Part shown: positions 8,452 through 16,672 of the stretch, piece after piece
How positions within the stretch are numbered: position 1 is the first letter of the stretch
How the letters are laid out: every line of letters starts with the position of its first letter
Origin: Guptibacillus hwajinpoensis
Lineage (GTDB): Bacteria; Bacillota; Bacilli; Bacillales; Bacillaceae_O
Reading direction: 5' to 3'
DNA: 64,000 bases
Assembly (NCBI GenBank): GCA_016841765.1
Contig: JAENYN010000019.1
Coordinates: 1-64,000, forward strand
The notes under the pieces: model-generated
What the model was told of the DNA's origin: nothing
What the model saw: only the letters and a program-made list of their open reading frames with translations
Databases searched by the model: none
Program-made: the position numbers and the translations under genes

Positions 8452-9924
8452 TCACTCTTCAACTTTTATTTGGCCCATCATCCCTGCGTCCTCATGCTCA
8501 AGAATATGGCAATGGTACATGAAAGTCCCTTTGTAGTCCCAGGTTGCCAGGACTTCAACTTCCTCACCGGGATAGACGAGAACCGTGTCCTTCCAGCCCC
8601 TTTCATTCGGGGGAGGGGGATTTCCATCTCTGCTCAGCACCTGAAACTGGACGCCGTGCACGTGGAATGGATGCGCGAGTCCGCCTTCATTGCCCATCAT
8701 CTGCATCATGCCCATCTTCGGATTGGTGATTCTCCAAATTTCAGGTTCATGAAGTTTAAGAACTTCGTCGATTCGGTTAATATCCATTTGCTTGCCGTTG
8801 ATATTGACCATGGGCCCCATTCCCTGCATCGCAAATTCCCTTGTGCGTTTGGCTGTGCTTCGGTCAGGCTCCGGGATATCGGCGAGTTTGTCAGGCAGCG
8901 GACTACCATTTCCTTTCTTATTATCGACACGGAATTCAATGAAAGGAGTGCCGCTGTCAGTCAACTGAACGGTTTCCCCTTCTTTATAGTCAGAAAAATC
9001 AACGATGATTTCCGCCCGTTCTCCGGGTGAAAGTGTAAGTGAATCCATTTCTACCGGCTTTTCCAGCAGCCCGCCGTCACTGGCGATTTGATGGAAGGAT
9101 TCTCCGTTATCAAGCTGGAAATCATATATTCGTGCATTGGAACCATTCAACAGCCGGAACCGTACTTTTCCACGAGGGACGTCTTTATAAGGATTAATTG
9201 TTCCATTGACGGTAACTGTGTCACCGTGCAATCCCATCATGACATCCGGCATATTCAGGTTATATGTAATATTGCCGTCTTCGGTGAAGGTTCGGTCCTG
9301 AACGATGAGCGGAATGTCATCGACGCCGTATTCCTTTGGAATATCCAGGGATTTGGAGTTTTCATCATCAATATAAAAAAGTCCTGCCATTCCTTTGTAA
9401 ACCTGCCTGCCGGTTTCATCCAGCAAGTGAGGATGATACCACATTGTGCCTGCTGGCTGGTTAATCTTAAACTCAGGTTCCCATACGGTTCCGTCGTCAA
9501 TTACGGTGTGCGGCCCGCCGTCATCCTCGCCGTCTATTTCCAGGCCATGCCAATGGACTGTCGTTTCTTCGCCGATTTGGTTCTCGACTTTCATTTGCAC
9601 CTGTTCGCCCGTTTTTACACGGATAAGCGGTCCGAGATAGTCACCATTGAAACCAAGAGTGTCGGCTTCCTTGCCTGGAAAAAATTCTTTCTTGCCTTTT
9701 TGGGCCTTTAAGTGAAATTCAGCTTTATTCGGATCAGGATTTTGATCTTTAAGTACAGGAGGGATGGGCAATTCCTTTTCCCACTTTGCCAGCTGAGGGT
9801 TCACGAGGTCGTCCATTGCTTTGACGTTCATTGCCCGGCTGTTTTCTTCTGTCAGAAAGTAGACGGTAATTGTACCGGCAACAACAATGACGGCTGCAAT
9901 CCAGAGGTCAACAAACTTTTTCAT
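8452..9924 (-). CDS. Membrane-anchored multicopper oxidase (CueO/laccase type)
   Basis: This 490-residue blue copper oxidase couples substrate oxidation (Cu(I), Mn(II) or phenolics) to reduction of O2 to water. An uncleaved N-terminal anchor (about residues 5-24, VDLWIAAVIVVAGTITVYFL) places it outside the membrane. All four copper motifs are present: HWHGLEID, MWYHPHLLDE, HPFHVHGVQF and MYHCHILEHEDAGMMG, the last joining the type 1 and trinuclear sites. A Met-rich stretch (MGMMQMMGNEGG) resembles Cu(I)-binding inserts of CueO. It follows the 41-aa membrane protein by 15 bp, with AAGGAG before its ATG. A copper or manganese detoxification role is inferred. Confidence 0.9.
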   Translation of the reverse strand: MKKFVDLWIAAVIVVAGTITVYFLTEENSRAMNVKAMDDLVNPQLAKWEKELPIPPVLKDQNPDPNKAEFHLKAQKGKKEFFPGKEADTLGFNGDYLGPLIRVKTGEQVQMKVENQIGEETTVHWHGLEIDGEDDGGPHTVIDDGTVWEPEFKINQPAGTMWYHPHLLDETGRQVYKGMAGLFYIDDENSKSLDIPKEYGVDDIPLIVQDRTFTEDGNITYNLNMPDVMMGLHGDTVTVNGTINPYKDVPRGKVRFRLLNGSNARIYDFQLDNGESFHQIASDGGLLEKPVEMDSLTLSPGERAEIIVDFSDYKEGETVQLTDSGTPFIEFRVDNKKGNGSPLPDKLADIPEPDRSTAKRTREFAMQGMGPMVNINGKQMDINRIDEVLKLHEPEIWRITNPKMGMMQMMGNEGGLAHPFHVHGVQFQVLSRDGNPPPPNERGWKDTVLVYPGEEVEVLATWDYKGTFMYHCHILEHEDAGMMGQIKVEE

Positions 9925-9939
9925 GCTTAAAACTCCTTA

Positions 9940-10065
9940 TCACTTGTTGTTTTTCAAGGCCAGTCTGACAGCAATGTAGACAACTGCTCCCATGACAAGC
10001 AAGTTGACTATATAGGCAAGGATACCGAATCCCATTGCCTGGCTCATCATGCCCTGCATTCCCAT
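9940..10065 (-). CDS. 41-residue membrane protein in operon with the multicopper oxidase
   Basis: The ORF track extends this gene upstream to 10167, but GGAAAGGAGAATTTGT places the start at ATG 10065. The product begins with a Met-rich segment (MGMQGMMSQAMGFG), continues with one hydrophobic helix (about 14-34) and ends RLALKNNK. Methionine-rich tips are typical of Cu(I)-contacting proteins. The oxidase gene starts 15 bp downstream. A role as a copper-delivery or anchoring partner is inferred. No named family recognised. Confidence 0.75.
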   Translation of the reverse strand: MGMQGMMSQAMGFGILAYIVNLLVMGAVVYIAVRLALKNNK

Positions 10066-10170
10066 ACAAATTCTCCTTTCCGGTACGATAATGGATAAAT
10101 GGATATCTATATTAAATTTCACAAGTCTATTTGTTATAAACCCGTTATCATAACAATATGTGAACAAAGT

Positions 10171-10197
10171 AAGGCAGACTTTCCGTCTGCCTTTTTA
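10171..10197 (+). terminator. Orphan rightward terminator
   Basis: AAGGCAGA and TCTGCCTT flank CTTTCCG and run into TTTTTAG. No rightward gene precedes it: the oxidase operon leaves leftward from 10065. It may end a small RNA or be the remnant of a lost gene. The stretch from here to 10386 holds no supported gene. Confidence 0.55.
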
Positions 10198-10386
10198 GGG
10201 ATGTTAGTCAGTTTAGACATGGGGTTATTTGCTTGCCTGTTTAACAAAGTGCATGACAATGGCGGTTGGAGTTTGCTCTGATGCGTCAGGATGATGTGCC
10301 CATCAAAATCCTTTTTAAGAGAAAAATATTTTCTTGAGTGGTGAAATAAAATGGTTTTTAGAAAGAGGAAAAGGGGGGGAGTGCCT

Positions 10387-11291
10387 ATGATGAATCAGCC
10401 TCCACTGCCAGGACATGTAAGTGCTGAGCAATTTAATCAAATGCTGGTTGACCCGGAAACATTTGCTGCAAAACCAGAGTCACTAACTGAACAGATATTC
10501 ATTGAACGCTCACTGACTGAAAATAGGTTTTGGCTTAGGATTATGAAGGAACACGCTTTATTCCTTGGTGAAGGATTTAACCGAAAAGATACACAACTGA
10601 TTCAGCAGGCCGACAGGTTCCATCATTATTTTGAACAGCAGGAAAAAAAGGCTTATCAGGTGTCTCCCAATACAGAAGTGGTCCGAAGATTGAACGAGGA
10701 AAGTATTGAATTGGTGTATGGTTTTAGGAATTTCAAAAGAAACCTGCTTATCCTCATTGTGAACTGCAAAGTAAGCGGCTTTAATTTTCCTTTGCTGGTT
10801 GACCATATTGCAAGGGAAGCCGAATACTTTATGCGGACATTAAAGAAATTCAACCAGGGGATTCTCGAGCCTATCCAGGATGCCATTATAAGTGAAAATG
10901 TGTTTTGGCTGAGAATCATGATGGAACATTCACGTTTTATTTCCGCGCTGTTGGACCAGTCGGAAAGAAATTTAGTCAATACCGCAAGGAAGTTTGGGGA
11001 TGATTTTGAAACGCTGTTGAACCAGGCCCGGGATGTGGAATCGATGCTGTACCGCAAACATCCTACATATCCCGTCATCGGCAAAATGAACAAGGACAGT
11101 GAAAGTGCCACGGAAGAGCTAAGGGATTTTAAGAAAGCGGGATGGAGCTCATTCGCTCATGTCAGATTCGGAATGTAATAAACCCGCTGCTTGCTGACCA
11201 CGTTCTGAGGGAAGCGAATCACTTCCTTTACATGATTCATGTTCTGGAAGAAAGAATGAATTTGAAAATGAAAGCGGAACAAGGGCAGTGA
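10387..11291 (+). pseudogene. DUF2935 protein, frameshifted near the C terminus
   Basis: The open frame (to 11178) gives two related four-helix halves with repeated motifs (IERSLTENRFWLRIMKEHA and AIISENVFWLRIMMEHSRF), as in DUF2935 proteins. After DFKKAG the frame runs into SSFAHVRFGM and stops. Reading one base shifted from 11140 restores MELIRSCQIRNVINPLLADH and HFLYMIHVLEERMN, ending at 11291, which is the expected family C terminus. A single base, probably an A in GGGATGG, is missing. The start ATG 10387 follows GGGGGGAGTGCCT. The histidine-rich helices suggest a metal-binding protein of unknown role. Confidence 0.8.
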
Positions 11292-11309
11292 CCGAAAAGA
11301 GGTGAGAAG

Positions 11310-11651
11310 ATGGCGAAAGTCGCCAAGGATGATTTTGTAAAGGGTTTTGTGCCGCACCATAATCATGGATCAGTTGATTACACCTCTGTAGAAGCAGGGC
11401 ACGTCCATCAGTGCCTCGATGTTTCGTCTCCTCCCATTCCCACTCAAGATAACAGCAGCCATATTCATTACACAGAGGGATATGTGGTGTTTGAAAACGG
11501 CCACACGCATTATTATAAAGCCTATTCAGGTCCAGCAATTCCGGTGGGAAATGGCATGCATGTTCATTACTATGATTTCTATACCACTGAGGACGATGGG
11601 CATAGGGATCATATAAGAGGGGTTGATTCGGCGGCTCCAGGTAATAAATGA
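11310..11651 (+). CDS. ymaF: YmaF family histidine-rich protein
   Basis: This 113-residue soluble protein is rich in His-X-His pairs: FVPHHNHG, GHVHQC, SSHIHYTEG, NGHTHYYK and GMHVHYYDF. This spaced pattern is characteristic of the YmaF family. The role is unknown; metal binding is the obvious inference. The ATG follows GAGGTGAGAAG. It lies 18 bp after the broken DUF2935 gene and faces the MFS stub and ArsR-rhodanese regulator. Other genes nearby also suggest metal or sulfur stress. Confidence 0.75.
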   Translation: MAKVAKDDFVKGFVPHHNHGSVDYTSVEAGHVHQCLDVSSPPIPTQDNSSHIHYTEGYVVFENGHTHYYKAYSGPAIPVGNGMHVHYYDFYTTEDDGHRDHIRGVDSAAPGNK

Positions 11652-11715
11652 ATAGGGTGGAAACGACCAGTCAGAGAAATGGCAAGCTGGTGCATAATTT
11701 CGCAATGTCTGATAT

Positions 11716-11868
11716 TTACGTTATATCATTTTTTTCTCCTATGGTTGGAAGGATGGTCCTTTCCAATCCAACCATGGAACCAACAAATAAATTAATGACA
11801 ACAAGCAATGAAAACTGAAGGATATTTTCTTTGATGCCAATTTTCGTTTTCGCGACAGTGTTTTCCAA
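11716..11868 (-). pseudogene. N-terminal stub of an MFS transporter
   Basis: Too short for the ORF track. On the minus strand GGAGGTGCAGTA precedes TTG 11868, and 50 residues follow. FSLLVVINLFVGSMVGLERT matches the start of a family of major facilitator transporters: first helix and the charged loop after it. Similarity ends at about ILPTIGEK, and a stop follows four residues later. The rest of the gene (over 1 kb) is absent. It lies directly downstream of the ArsR-rhodanese regulator, so an adjacent regulated transporter was probably lost by deletion. Confidence 0.65.
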
Positions 11869-11882
11869 TACTGCACCTCCTT

Positions 11883-11911
11883 AAAAAGAACCTGAGTGAA
11901 ATCAGGTTCTT
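11883..11911 (-). terminator. Terminator between ArsR-rhodanese regulator and MFS stub
   Basis: On the minus strand AAGAACCTGAT and the imperfect complement TCAGGTTCTT end in TTTTT. It lies just after the regulator stop and before the stub's ribosome site. Confidence 0.7.
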
Positions 11912-11918
11912 AACAATG

Positions 11919-12584
11919 TCAATGTTGGGCATGTCTTTCTTGTTCGTGCTCCCATTCATGAACCCCGGATTCAAGGCGGCTTGCCTTGAACCCTTTTGAC
12001 TGCAGCATCTCGACTGCCTCTGTAGCATAGACGCAGTATGGTCCCCGGCAATAGGCTGCGATTTCTTTATCCTTCGGGAACTCGGAAACGAATCTTTCCA
12101 TCTCCTCAAGCGGAACAGAAATCGCCCCTGGAATATGTCCCGCCTCGAATTCAGCTGCAGGTCTTACATCAATTAATAGGGTGTCTTCAGCTTTCATCCT
12201 GATCCTGAGTTCATCCTCTTCAACCGTGTCAAGGTGATCGGGCCTGACGATATATTCATTCCTAAGCACATTGAGCTCTGCCAATTGTTCTTCGCCAAGC
12301 TCCCGCAACGAAAACATCAGGTCAATCACTTTTTTGCAGGCCAAGTGATAAATGACATGGTTCTTTTCTTTGTGAAAACGCACCAAACGTGCATCAAGCA
12401 GTGCCTGCAAATGTTTGGACGTATTTGCGGTATTCATCTTTGTTTCCTTAGCCAGCAGTTCAACTGACATAGGACCCTGGGAGAGCAAATCGAGCAGTTC
12501 GATCCGCCTTGGGCTGGACAACACTTTTCCGGTTTGGGCAAAAAGGCCGTAAACATTATTTTTGAACTCTCGATGTTCCACCAT
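11919..12584 (-). CDS. ArsR-family regulator fused to a rhodanese domain
   Basis: This 221-residue protein joins an ArsR winged helix (about 1-95, with SSPRRIELLDLLSQGPMSVE and recognition region KMNTANTSKHLQALLDARL) to a rhodanese domain (about 120-215, LIDVRPAAEFEAGHIPGAIS). The rhodanese active loop is CRGPYCVYA, with two cysteines five residues apart. Such fusions probably sense sulfane sulfur or thiophilic metals. The track start is TTG 12599, but GAAGGTGAT before ATG 12584 fits better. TTCAACT half-sites directly upstream suggest autoregulation. The persulfide dioxygenase at 7069 is a plausible target. Confidence 0.88.
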   Translation of the reverse strand: MVEHREFKNNVYGLFAQTGKVLSSPRRIELLDLLSQGPMSVELLAKETKMNTANTSKHLQALLDARLVRFHKEKNHVIYHLACKKVIDLMFSLRELGEEQLAELNVLRNEYIVRPDHLDTVEEDELRIRMKAEDTLLIDVRPAAEFEAGHIPGAISVPLEEMERFVSEFPKDKEIAAYCRGPYCVYATEAVEMLQSKGFKASRLESGVHEWEHEQERHAQH

Positions 12585-12594
12585 ATCACCTTCA

Positions 12595-12620
12595 TTCAAC
12601 TATTCAACTGATTAGTTGAA
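12595..12620. promoter_or_regulatory. Candidate ArsR-type operator
   Basis: A perfect inverted repeat TTCAACT-GATT-AGTTGAA (12603-12620) is preceded by a third half-site TTCAACTA at 12595-12602. It touches the regulator's start, as in autorepressed ArsR genes. Confidence 0.55.
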
Positions 12621-12857
12621 AAATATAATAGGACAAGATTTGTTGTAAAGTACAAAATGGGTAAAAAAGCAGTTTGTATAAAGTGAGGTGTTTTCAAGCT
12701 GGTCATCTCCCCAAAAGTGAAAGCATGCAAGTAGTCATGTTCCATTTTTGATATAAGCGGTTGATTTTATGTTTATTTCCAATTGCGCTATAATAATAAC
12801 CACTGCTTACCAGCAGATCGGCGTTTCTGGACAGTACATAAGAACGGACAGGGGGAT

Positions 12858-13451
12858 ATGAAAGTGAGACGCTATTTTTTATTTATTTTAGCAGCAGTAT
12901 TGCTTACTGCATGTTCGGCGAATGAAACATCGGGGGAAGTAAAAGAAGACAAACAAAGTGATAGCGAGGCTGTGTCTGACAGCAAGGATAGTAAGCCCGG
13001 GTTCGAGGCTTATCAAGGAAAACCTTTGAAAATAGCTGTTATCGGAGAGCCGCCTGCCATAAAAGAAGAGGACTTGGTCACGTTCACCAAGTTGGGGATG
13101 GATGAACTAAAAAGTGGCAATGTGAGCAAGTATGATGCAGTGATCGTCAAGCATAAGTATTTAAAACAGGCAGCAAAGAGTGAATATGCTGAGGTATATA
13201 AACAAGCCAAATTGCCATTTTTCTTTATCCAGTCCGAAAAAACATTTCTTGCCTTCACAATCAGCGATCTATCCTACAAAGATGCCCGGTCATTAAGCAA
13301 TCAAGAGTATGCTGTCGGATTTGTTTCAAAAGAGGATGGGTACTCCTATTGGAAATATGGATTGTATAATGACAAAGAGTCTGATCAAAACATTAAAGAT
13401 GTCTATAGCAGGATATTCAAAACAATTGAAACAACACAGGAATCAATATAG
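12858..13451 (+). CDS. Putative lipoprotein of unknown function
   Basis: This 197-residue protein has a lipoprotein signal peptide (YFLFILAAVLLTAC, cleavage before the cysteine), an acidic Ser/Asp/Lys linker (about 22-50) and a globular domain starting GKPLKIAVIGEPP. It should be tethered to the outer face of the membrane. The ATG at 12858 sits only two bases after GGGGGAT; a GTG at 12864 has better spacing and would shorten it by two residues. The upstream extension in the ORF track lacks a signal peptide. No family recognised. It is monocistronic. Confidence 0.75.
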   Translation: MKVRRYFLFILAAVLLTACSANETSGEVKEDKQSDSEAVSDSKDSKPGFEAYQGKPLKIAVIGEPPAIKEEDLVTFTKLGMDELKSGNVSKYDAVIVKHKYLKQAAKSEYAEVYKQAKLPFFFIQSEKTFLAFTISDLSYKDARSLSNQEYAVGFVSKEDGYSYWKYGLYNDKESDQNIKDVYSRIFKTIETTQESI

Positions 13452-13472
13452 TTTGCACATTGACAAAAGCCC

Positions 13473-13506
13473 AGCGCTCATCTGAAATAAGGTGAGTGCT
13501 TTTTTG
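13473..13506 (+). terminator. Terminator after the lipoprotein gene
   Basis: AGCGCTCATC and GGTGAGTGCT pair around TGAAATAA and end in TTTTTTG. The gap from here to 13796 holds several inverted repeats (CAAGATGCA/TGCATCTTG; GCAGCTGCC/GGCAGCTGC) but no supported gene. Confidence 0.75.
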
Positions 13507-13796
13507 TTTTTCTCTCAAGATGCAATCTTTTGTCCTTTAACTTTTTGAATGGGGTGAAGGGAAACAGAATGTGCATCTTGAAAGATGTATAGAATGAAAC
13601 TCGCCGATTGGCGAAGACAGAGGCGCAGCTGCCCATATCAATATTCTTAAAATTGGCAGCTGCATCGAAATACTCCCTTGCTGACAATTTATGCTTTCCT
13701 ATATGGAAAAAAAGGGAATGCATTCTGTGAAAGAAAACGAATAATATACGTTGCCTCACTTTGGCTGAATTACATAAAACGAGAGGAGTATGCAAG

Positions 13797-14975
13797 TTGA
13801 ATTTAGACCAACATCTTTTTTCGAAGGAATTCAATAAAAATCCTTATCCAGCCTATTCAAAAATGCGGGAGGCGGAGCCGGTTTATAAAATGACATTCCC
13901 TGACGGCCAGCAAGGATGGCTGATCACGAAGTATGAGGATGCTGTCGATGCTTTGAAGCATCCAAAGATCATCAAGGATTTCACCAGGCTATTTGGTGAG
14001 AGTATGGAAGAAGCGAGTGTTTTCAGCAGAAATATGCTCTTTGCCGATCCGCCTGACCATAAAAGGCTTCGCGGCCTGGTACAGCAGGCCTTCACCCCGC
14101 AAATGATTGACGGGATGCGGGACAGGATCCAGGAAATAACGAACGAGCTGCTTGATGAACTGTCCGGAAAGGACACAATCCGGCTGATTGACGAGTTTGC
14201 GTTTCCGCTGCCGATCATTGTCATTTGCGAAATGCTGGGCATCCCATCTGAAGACCGCGACAAGTTCCGTCTCTGGTCAAACTCCCTTGTCGAAGGGACG
14301 GGTTCTGAACAAGCAGCTGTCCAGCATATGAATGAATTTATCCAGTACCTAGATCAATTGTTTGCAAAAGTCCGCAAAAATCCCGGTGATGACCTTGTCA
14401 GCGGCCTTATTCAAGCTGAGGAAAGCGGTGATAAGCTGAGTAAGGAGGAACTATTCGGAGCCGTAAGCTTGCTGATCATTGCAGGACACGAGACAACTGT
14501 TAATTTAATCGGCAACAGCATTCTTGCTTTATTGGAGCACCGTGACCAGCTTGAGCTGCTGAAGGAAAAGCCGGAGTTGATCCGAAGTGCGATAGAAGAA
14601 TCGCTCCGTTACAACGGGCCGGTGGAGTTCAGCACATCACGGTGGGCTGCGGAGGACTTGGAGTTCAAAGGAAAACAGTTCCGGCAGGGTGAGCTTATTA
14701 TCATTGCACTGGATTCAGCAAATCGTGACTCCGATATCTTCAATAATCCTGATGTATTTGATATCACAAGGGAGAAAAGCCCGCATCTGGCATTCGGCAA
14801 AGGAATCCATACGTGCCTCGGTGCCCCGCTGGCAAGGCTTGAGGGGGAAATCGCAATCAGCAGCATCATTGAACGGTTCCCCGACATGGAGCTTGATGGT
14901 GACAGGGACCAGCTCGAGTGGAGGCCGGGGATGATAGTCAGGGGAGTGAAGGAAATACCGCTAAAAATCAGATAA
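13797..14975 (+). CDS. Cytochrome P450 (CYP107/CYP109-like)
   Basis: This 392-residue soluble haem monooxygenase has the I-helix motif AGHETTVNLIGN, the K-helix ExxR (EESLRYNGPVEFSTSRW) and the cysteine haem loop FGKGIHTCLGAPLARLE near residue 340. Redox partners are not encoded nearby. Length is normal for a bacterial class I P450. The start is TTG 13797 behind GAGAGGAGTATGCAAG; the track's longer version has no ribosome site. Relatives hydroxylate fatty acids, steroids or secondary metabolites. No biosynthetic cluster surrounds it, so the substrate is open. Confidence 0.92.
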   Translation: MNLDQHLFSKEFNKNPYPAYSKMREAEPVYKMTFPDGQQGWLITKYEDAVDALKHPKIIKDFTRLFGESMEEASVFSRNMLFADPPDHKRLRGLVQQAFTPQMIDGMRDRIQEITNELLDELSGKDTIRLIDEFAFPLPIIVICEMLGIPSEDRDKFRLWSNSLVEGTGSEQAAVQHMNEFIQYLDQLFAKVRKNPGDDLVSGLIQAEESGDKLSKEELFGAVSLLIIAGHETTVNLIGNSILALLEHRDQLELLKEKPELIRSAIEESLRYNGPVEFSTSRWAAEDLEFKGKQFRQGELIIIALDSANRDSDIFNNPDVFDITREKSPHLAFGKGIHTCLGAPLARLEGEIAISSIIERFPDMELDGDRDQLEWRPGMIVRGVKEIPLKIR

Positions 14976-14983
14976 ATGCCAAA

Positions 14984-15018
14984 ATCCTTCAATAGTGTTG
15001 TTCTATTGGAGGTTTTTT
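14984..15018 (+). terminator. Terminator after the P450 gene
   Basis: CCTTCAATAG and CTATTGGAGG pair around TGTTGTT and are followed by TTTTTTG. Confidence 0.8.
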
Positions 15019-15168
15019 GTTGTCTTTTTTGGAAAAAGATTGAGTAAATCAAAACTGTTTGAAATAATTGGTAGTATACTGGTTGGTCAGTAGGTGGCAA
15101 GCCGGCCGAAACTATTCCTGTGCAGCCCGGCTCACTGCCATAATTACTGTTTTAGGGGAGTCGTATTC

Positions 15169-15663
15169 ATGGACTATGTCAAAGAACTGAGGAAACTGGT
15201 TGGCCATTGGCCTTTGATTTTAACAGGGGCCGTTGTGTTGGTCATAAATGAAAAAAACGAACTGTTATTGCAGCATCGTACAGATGGCGGCTGGGGATTG
15301 CCGGGCGGCCTTATGGAACTGGGCGAACGTTTAGAGGATGCGGCAAGAAGAGAAGTGAAAGAAGAGACAGGGCTTGCAATCGGAAACTTAACATTACTGG
15401 GTGTTTTTTCAGGGCCAGAATACTATTTCAAAGTCTCGAATGGAGATGAACTATATTCAGTGACTGCAGTCTATTTGACTCATGAGGTTGAAGGGGAAAT
15501 TGAGATTGATAAAAATGAATCGATTGAAGTCCGGTATTTTGATCTGAATGAACTTCCGGAAAATATAACGGAAGAAACCAGGAGCTATATGAAGCCGTAC
15601 ATAGAACAATCAACTAAAGGAACAAAAGGAGGAAGACTTTATTGCAATTTTTTATCGGAATAG
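15169..15663 (+). CDS. Nudix hydrolase
   Basis: This 164-residue pyrophosphohydrolase carries the Nudix box: [23 protein letters not shown] matches GX5EX7REUXEEXGU (about residues 46-68). Substrates are nucleoside diphosphates linked to another group, not predictable here. The start ATG 15169 follows TTTAGGGGAGTCGTATTC; the upstream 25 codons in the track have no ribosome site. Its last 22 bases overlap the 2H-phosphoesterase gene, so the two are translationally coupled. Confidence 0.88.
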   Translation: MDYVKELRKLVGHWPLILTGAVVLVINEKNELLLQHRTDGGWGLPGGLMELGERLEDAARREVKEETGLAIGNLTLLGVFSGPEYYFKVSNGDELYSVTAVYLTHEVEGEIEIDKNESIEVRYFDLNELPENITEETRSYMKPYIEQSTKGTKGGRLYCNFLSE

Positions 15664-16175
15664 TACCGCCGGAAGAATACAAACAGAAAGTCATTGAATT
15701 CCAGCATAAGTGGATAAACAATACGATCACTGATGTAGTCGAACCGCATATCACTCTAAAAGCGCAGGGCGGCCTAACCGAAGATAAAAAATGGCTGAAC
15801 AACGTGAAAAACATCTGCTGCACGACAGAACCGTTTCAAATATCGTTAGGGGAACCGATGTTTTTCGGTGAAGACATCCTTTACATAAGCGCCCGGTCAC
15901 ATGAACTGCATGGACTGCATCGGCGGATTGTTGGAGAAATTGCCCCTTCCCGCCATTTGATCAAAAAATATTTCGAACTTGAAGATTTTGTCCCGCATAT
16001 GACGTTAGGAAAAACAACGTACGGTCTAACAAAACAAGAACTGATTGAGATGTCAAAATTGGCGGAAGAAGAACTCAGCCCTTTTCCAGCTTTTGATGTC
16101 AACTTTATCAGAGTTTATCAAGAAATCGAACAAAACAAGTATCGAAAGCTTGAGGATATCCCTTTAGGTAGATAA
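15642..16175 (+). CDS. 2'-5' RNA ligase / 2H phosphoesterase family protein
   Basis: This 177-residue protein has the two His-x-Thr motifs of the 2H superfamily: EPHITLKA near residue 34 and VPHMTLGK near residue 122. These give the paired catalytic histidines of LigT/ThpR and YjcG-like enzymes, which act on cyclic phosphodiesters or 2'-5' RNA linkages. The start is TTG 15642 behind AAAGGAGGAAGACTTTA, inside the end of the Nudix gene. The physiological substrate is unknown. Confidence 0.85.
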   Translation: MQFFIGIVPPEEYKQKVIEFQHKWINNTITDVVEPHITLKAQGGLTEDKKWLNNVKNICCTTEPFQISLGEPMFFGEDILYISARSHELHGLHRRIVGEIAPSRHLIKKYFELEDFVPHMTLGKTTYGLTKQELIEMSKLAEEELSPFPAFDVNFIRVYQEIEQNKYRKLEDIPLGR

Positions 16176-16194
16176 TCGGGCAGGAGAGAATGGG

Positions 16195-16275
16195 GCGATC
16201 ATTCTTATAATCGGGGGCTTCTATTTTAAGCGAACGGTTTCAGCGGGTTTTGGGGATAATCATTCTTATTGCGGG
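16195..16275 (+). repeat. Degenerate ATCATTCTTAT repeat next to array B
   Basis: GGGGCGATCATTCTTATAAT and GGGGATAATCATTCTTATTG recur 61 bp apart, about three 20-bp steps, with weaker TTCTATTTT-like units between. They directly precede the GGCGTGAAA array and resemble the T-rich family at 46.7 and 53.3 kb. Confidence 0.45.
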
Positions 16276-16325
16276 ATAAAAGGCGGTTTTGTCGGGCTGT
16301 GGCTTGTCCGCTCGTATCCTGGGTT

Positions 16326-16596
16326 TGGCATGAAATGGCCGGGTTATGGCGTGAAAAGCCTGGAGTATGGCGCGAAACCAGCCGTTTGGCGTGAAAAGAG
16401 GTAGTTCTGGCATGAATACACCGGTGTTTGGCCTGAAAACAGGGAGGTTCCGCGTGAAAGTGAGGTTATCTGGCGCGAATGCTGTATCCAGGCTCTGCCG
16501 CCAATGCCGTTCGGCGTGAAAAATCCTGGTAATGGCGTGAAAAGTCCTGATTACGGCGCGAAACCGGCATGTCCCGGCATGAAACAGAACTGCCGC
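16326..16596 (+). repeat. 21-bp phased GGCGTGAAA array B
   Basis: Twelve clear units start at 16326, 16347, 16368, 16387, 16408, 16429, 16450, 16471, 16512, 16533, 16554 and 16575, with a degenerate one near 16492. Steps are 21 bp except one of 19 (after the unit TGGCGCGAAA) and one degenerate pair of 41. Core variants are TGGCATGAAA, TGGCGTGAAA, CGGCGCGAAA and TGGCCTGAAA. The 19-bp step breaks the reading frame, so the antisense ORF 16240..16689 with FHA repeats is unlikely to be a protein. Confidence 0.85.
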
Positions 16597-16672
16597 CCCT
16601 TGTCTCTGGTATAATTTAACCAGGAGCATACAGAAATGGCTGCTGATATCCCATTTTAGGAGAGGATCAAAC

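Noticed and set aside
13510-13760. Possible riboswitch before the P450 gene (GACAGAGGCGC and paired GCAGCTGCC/GGCAGCTGC)
   Set aside because: The start recalls the lysine riboswitch, but the rest of its core is missing and the downstream gene does not fit. Left as unassigned structure.
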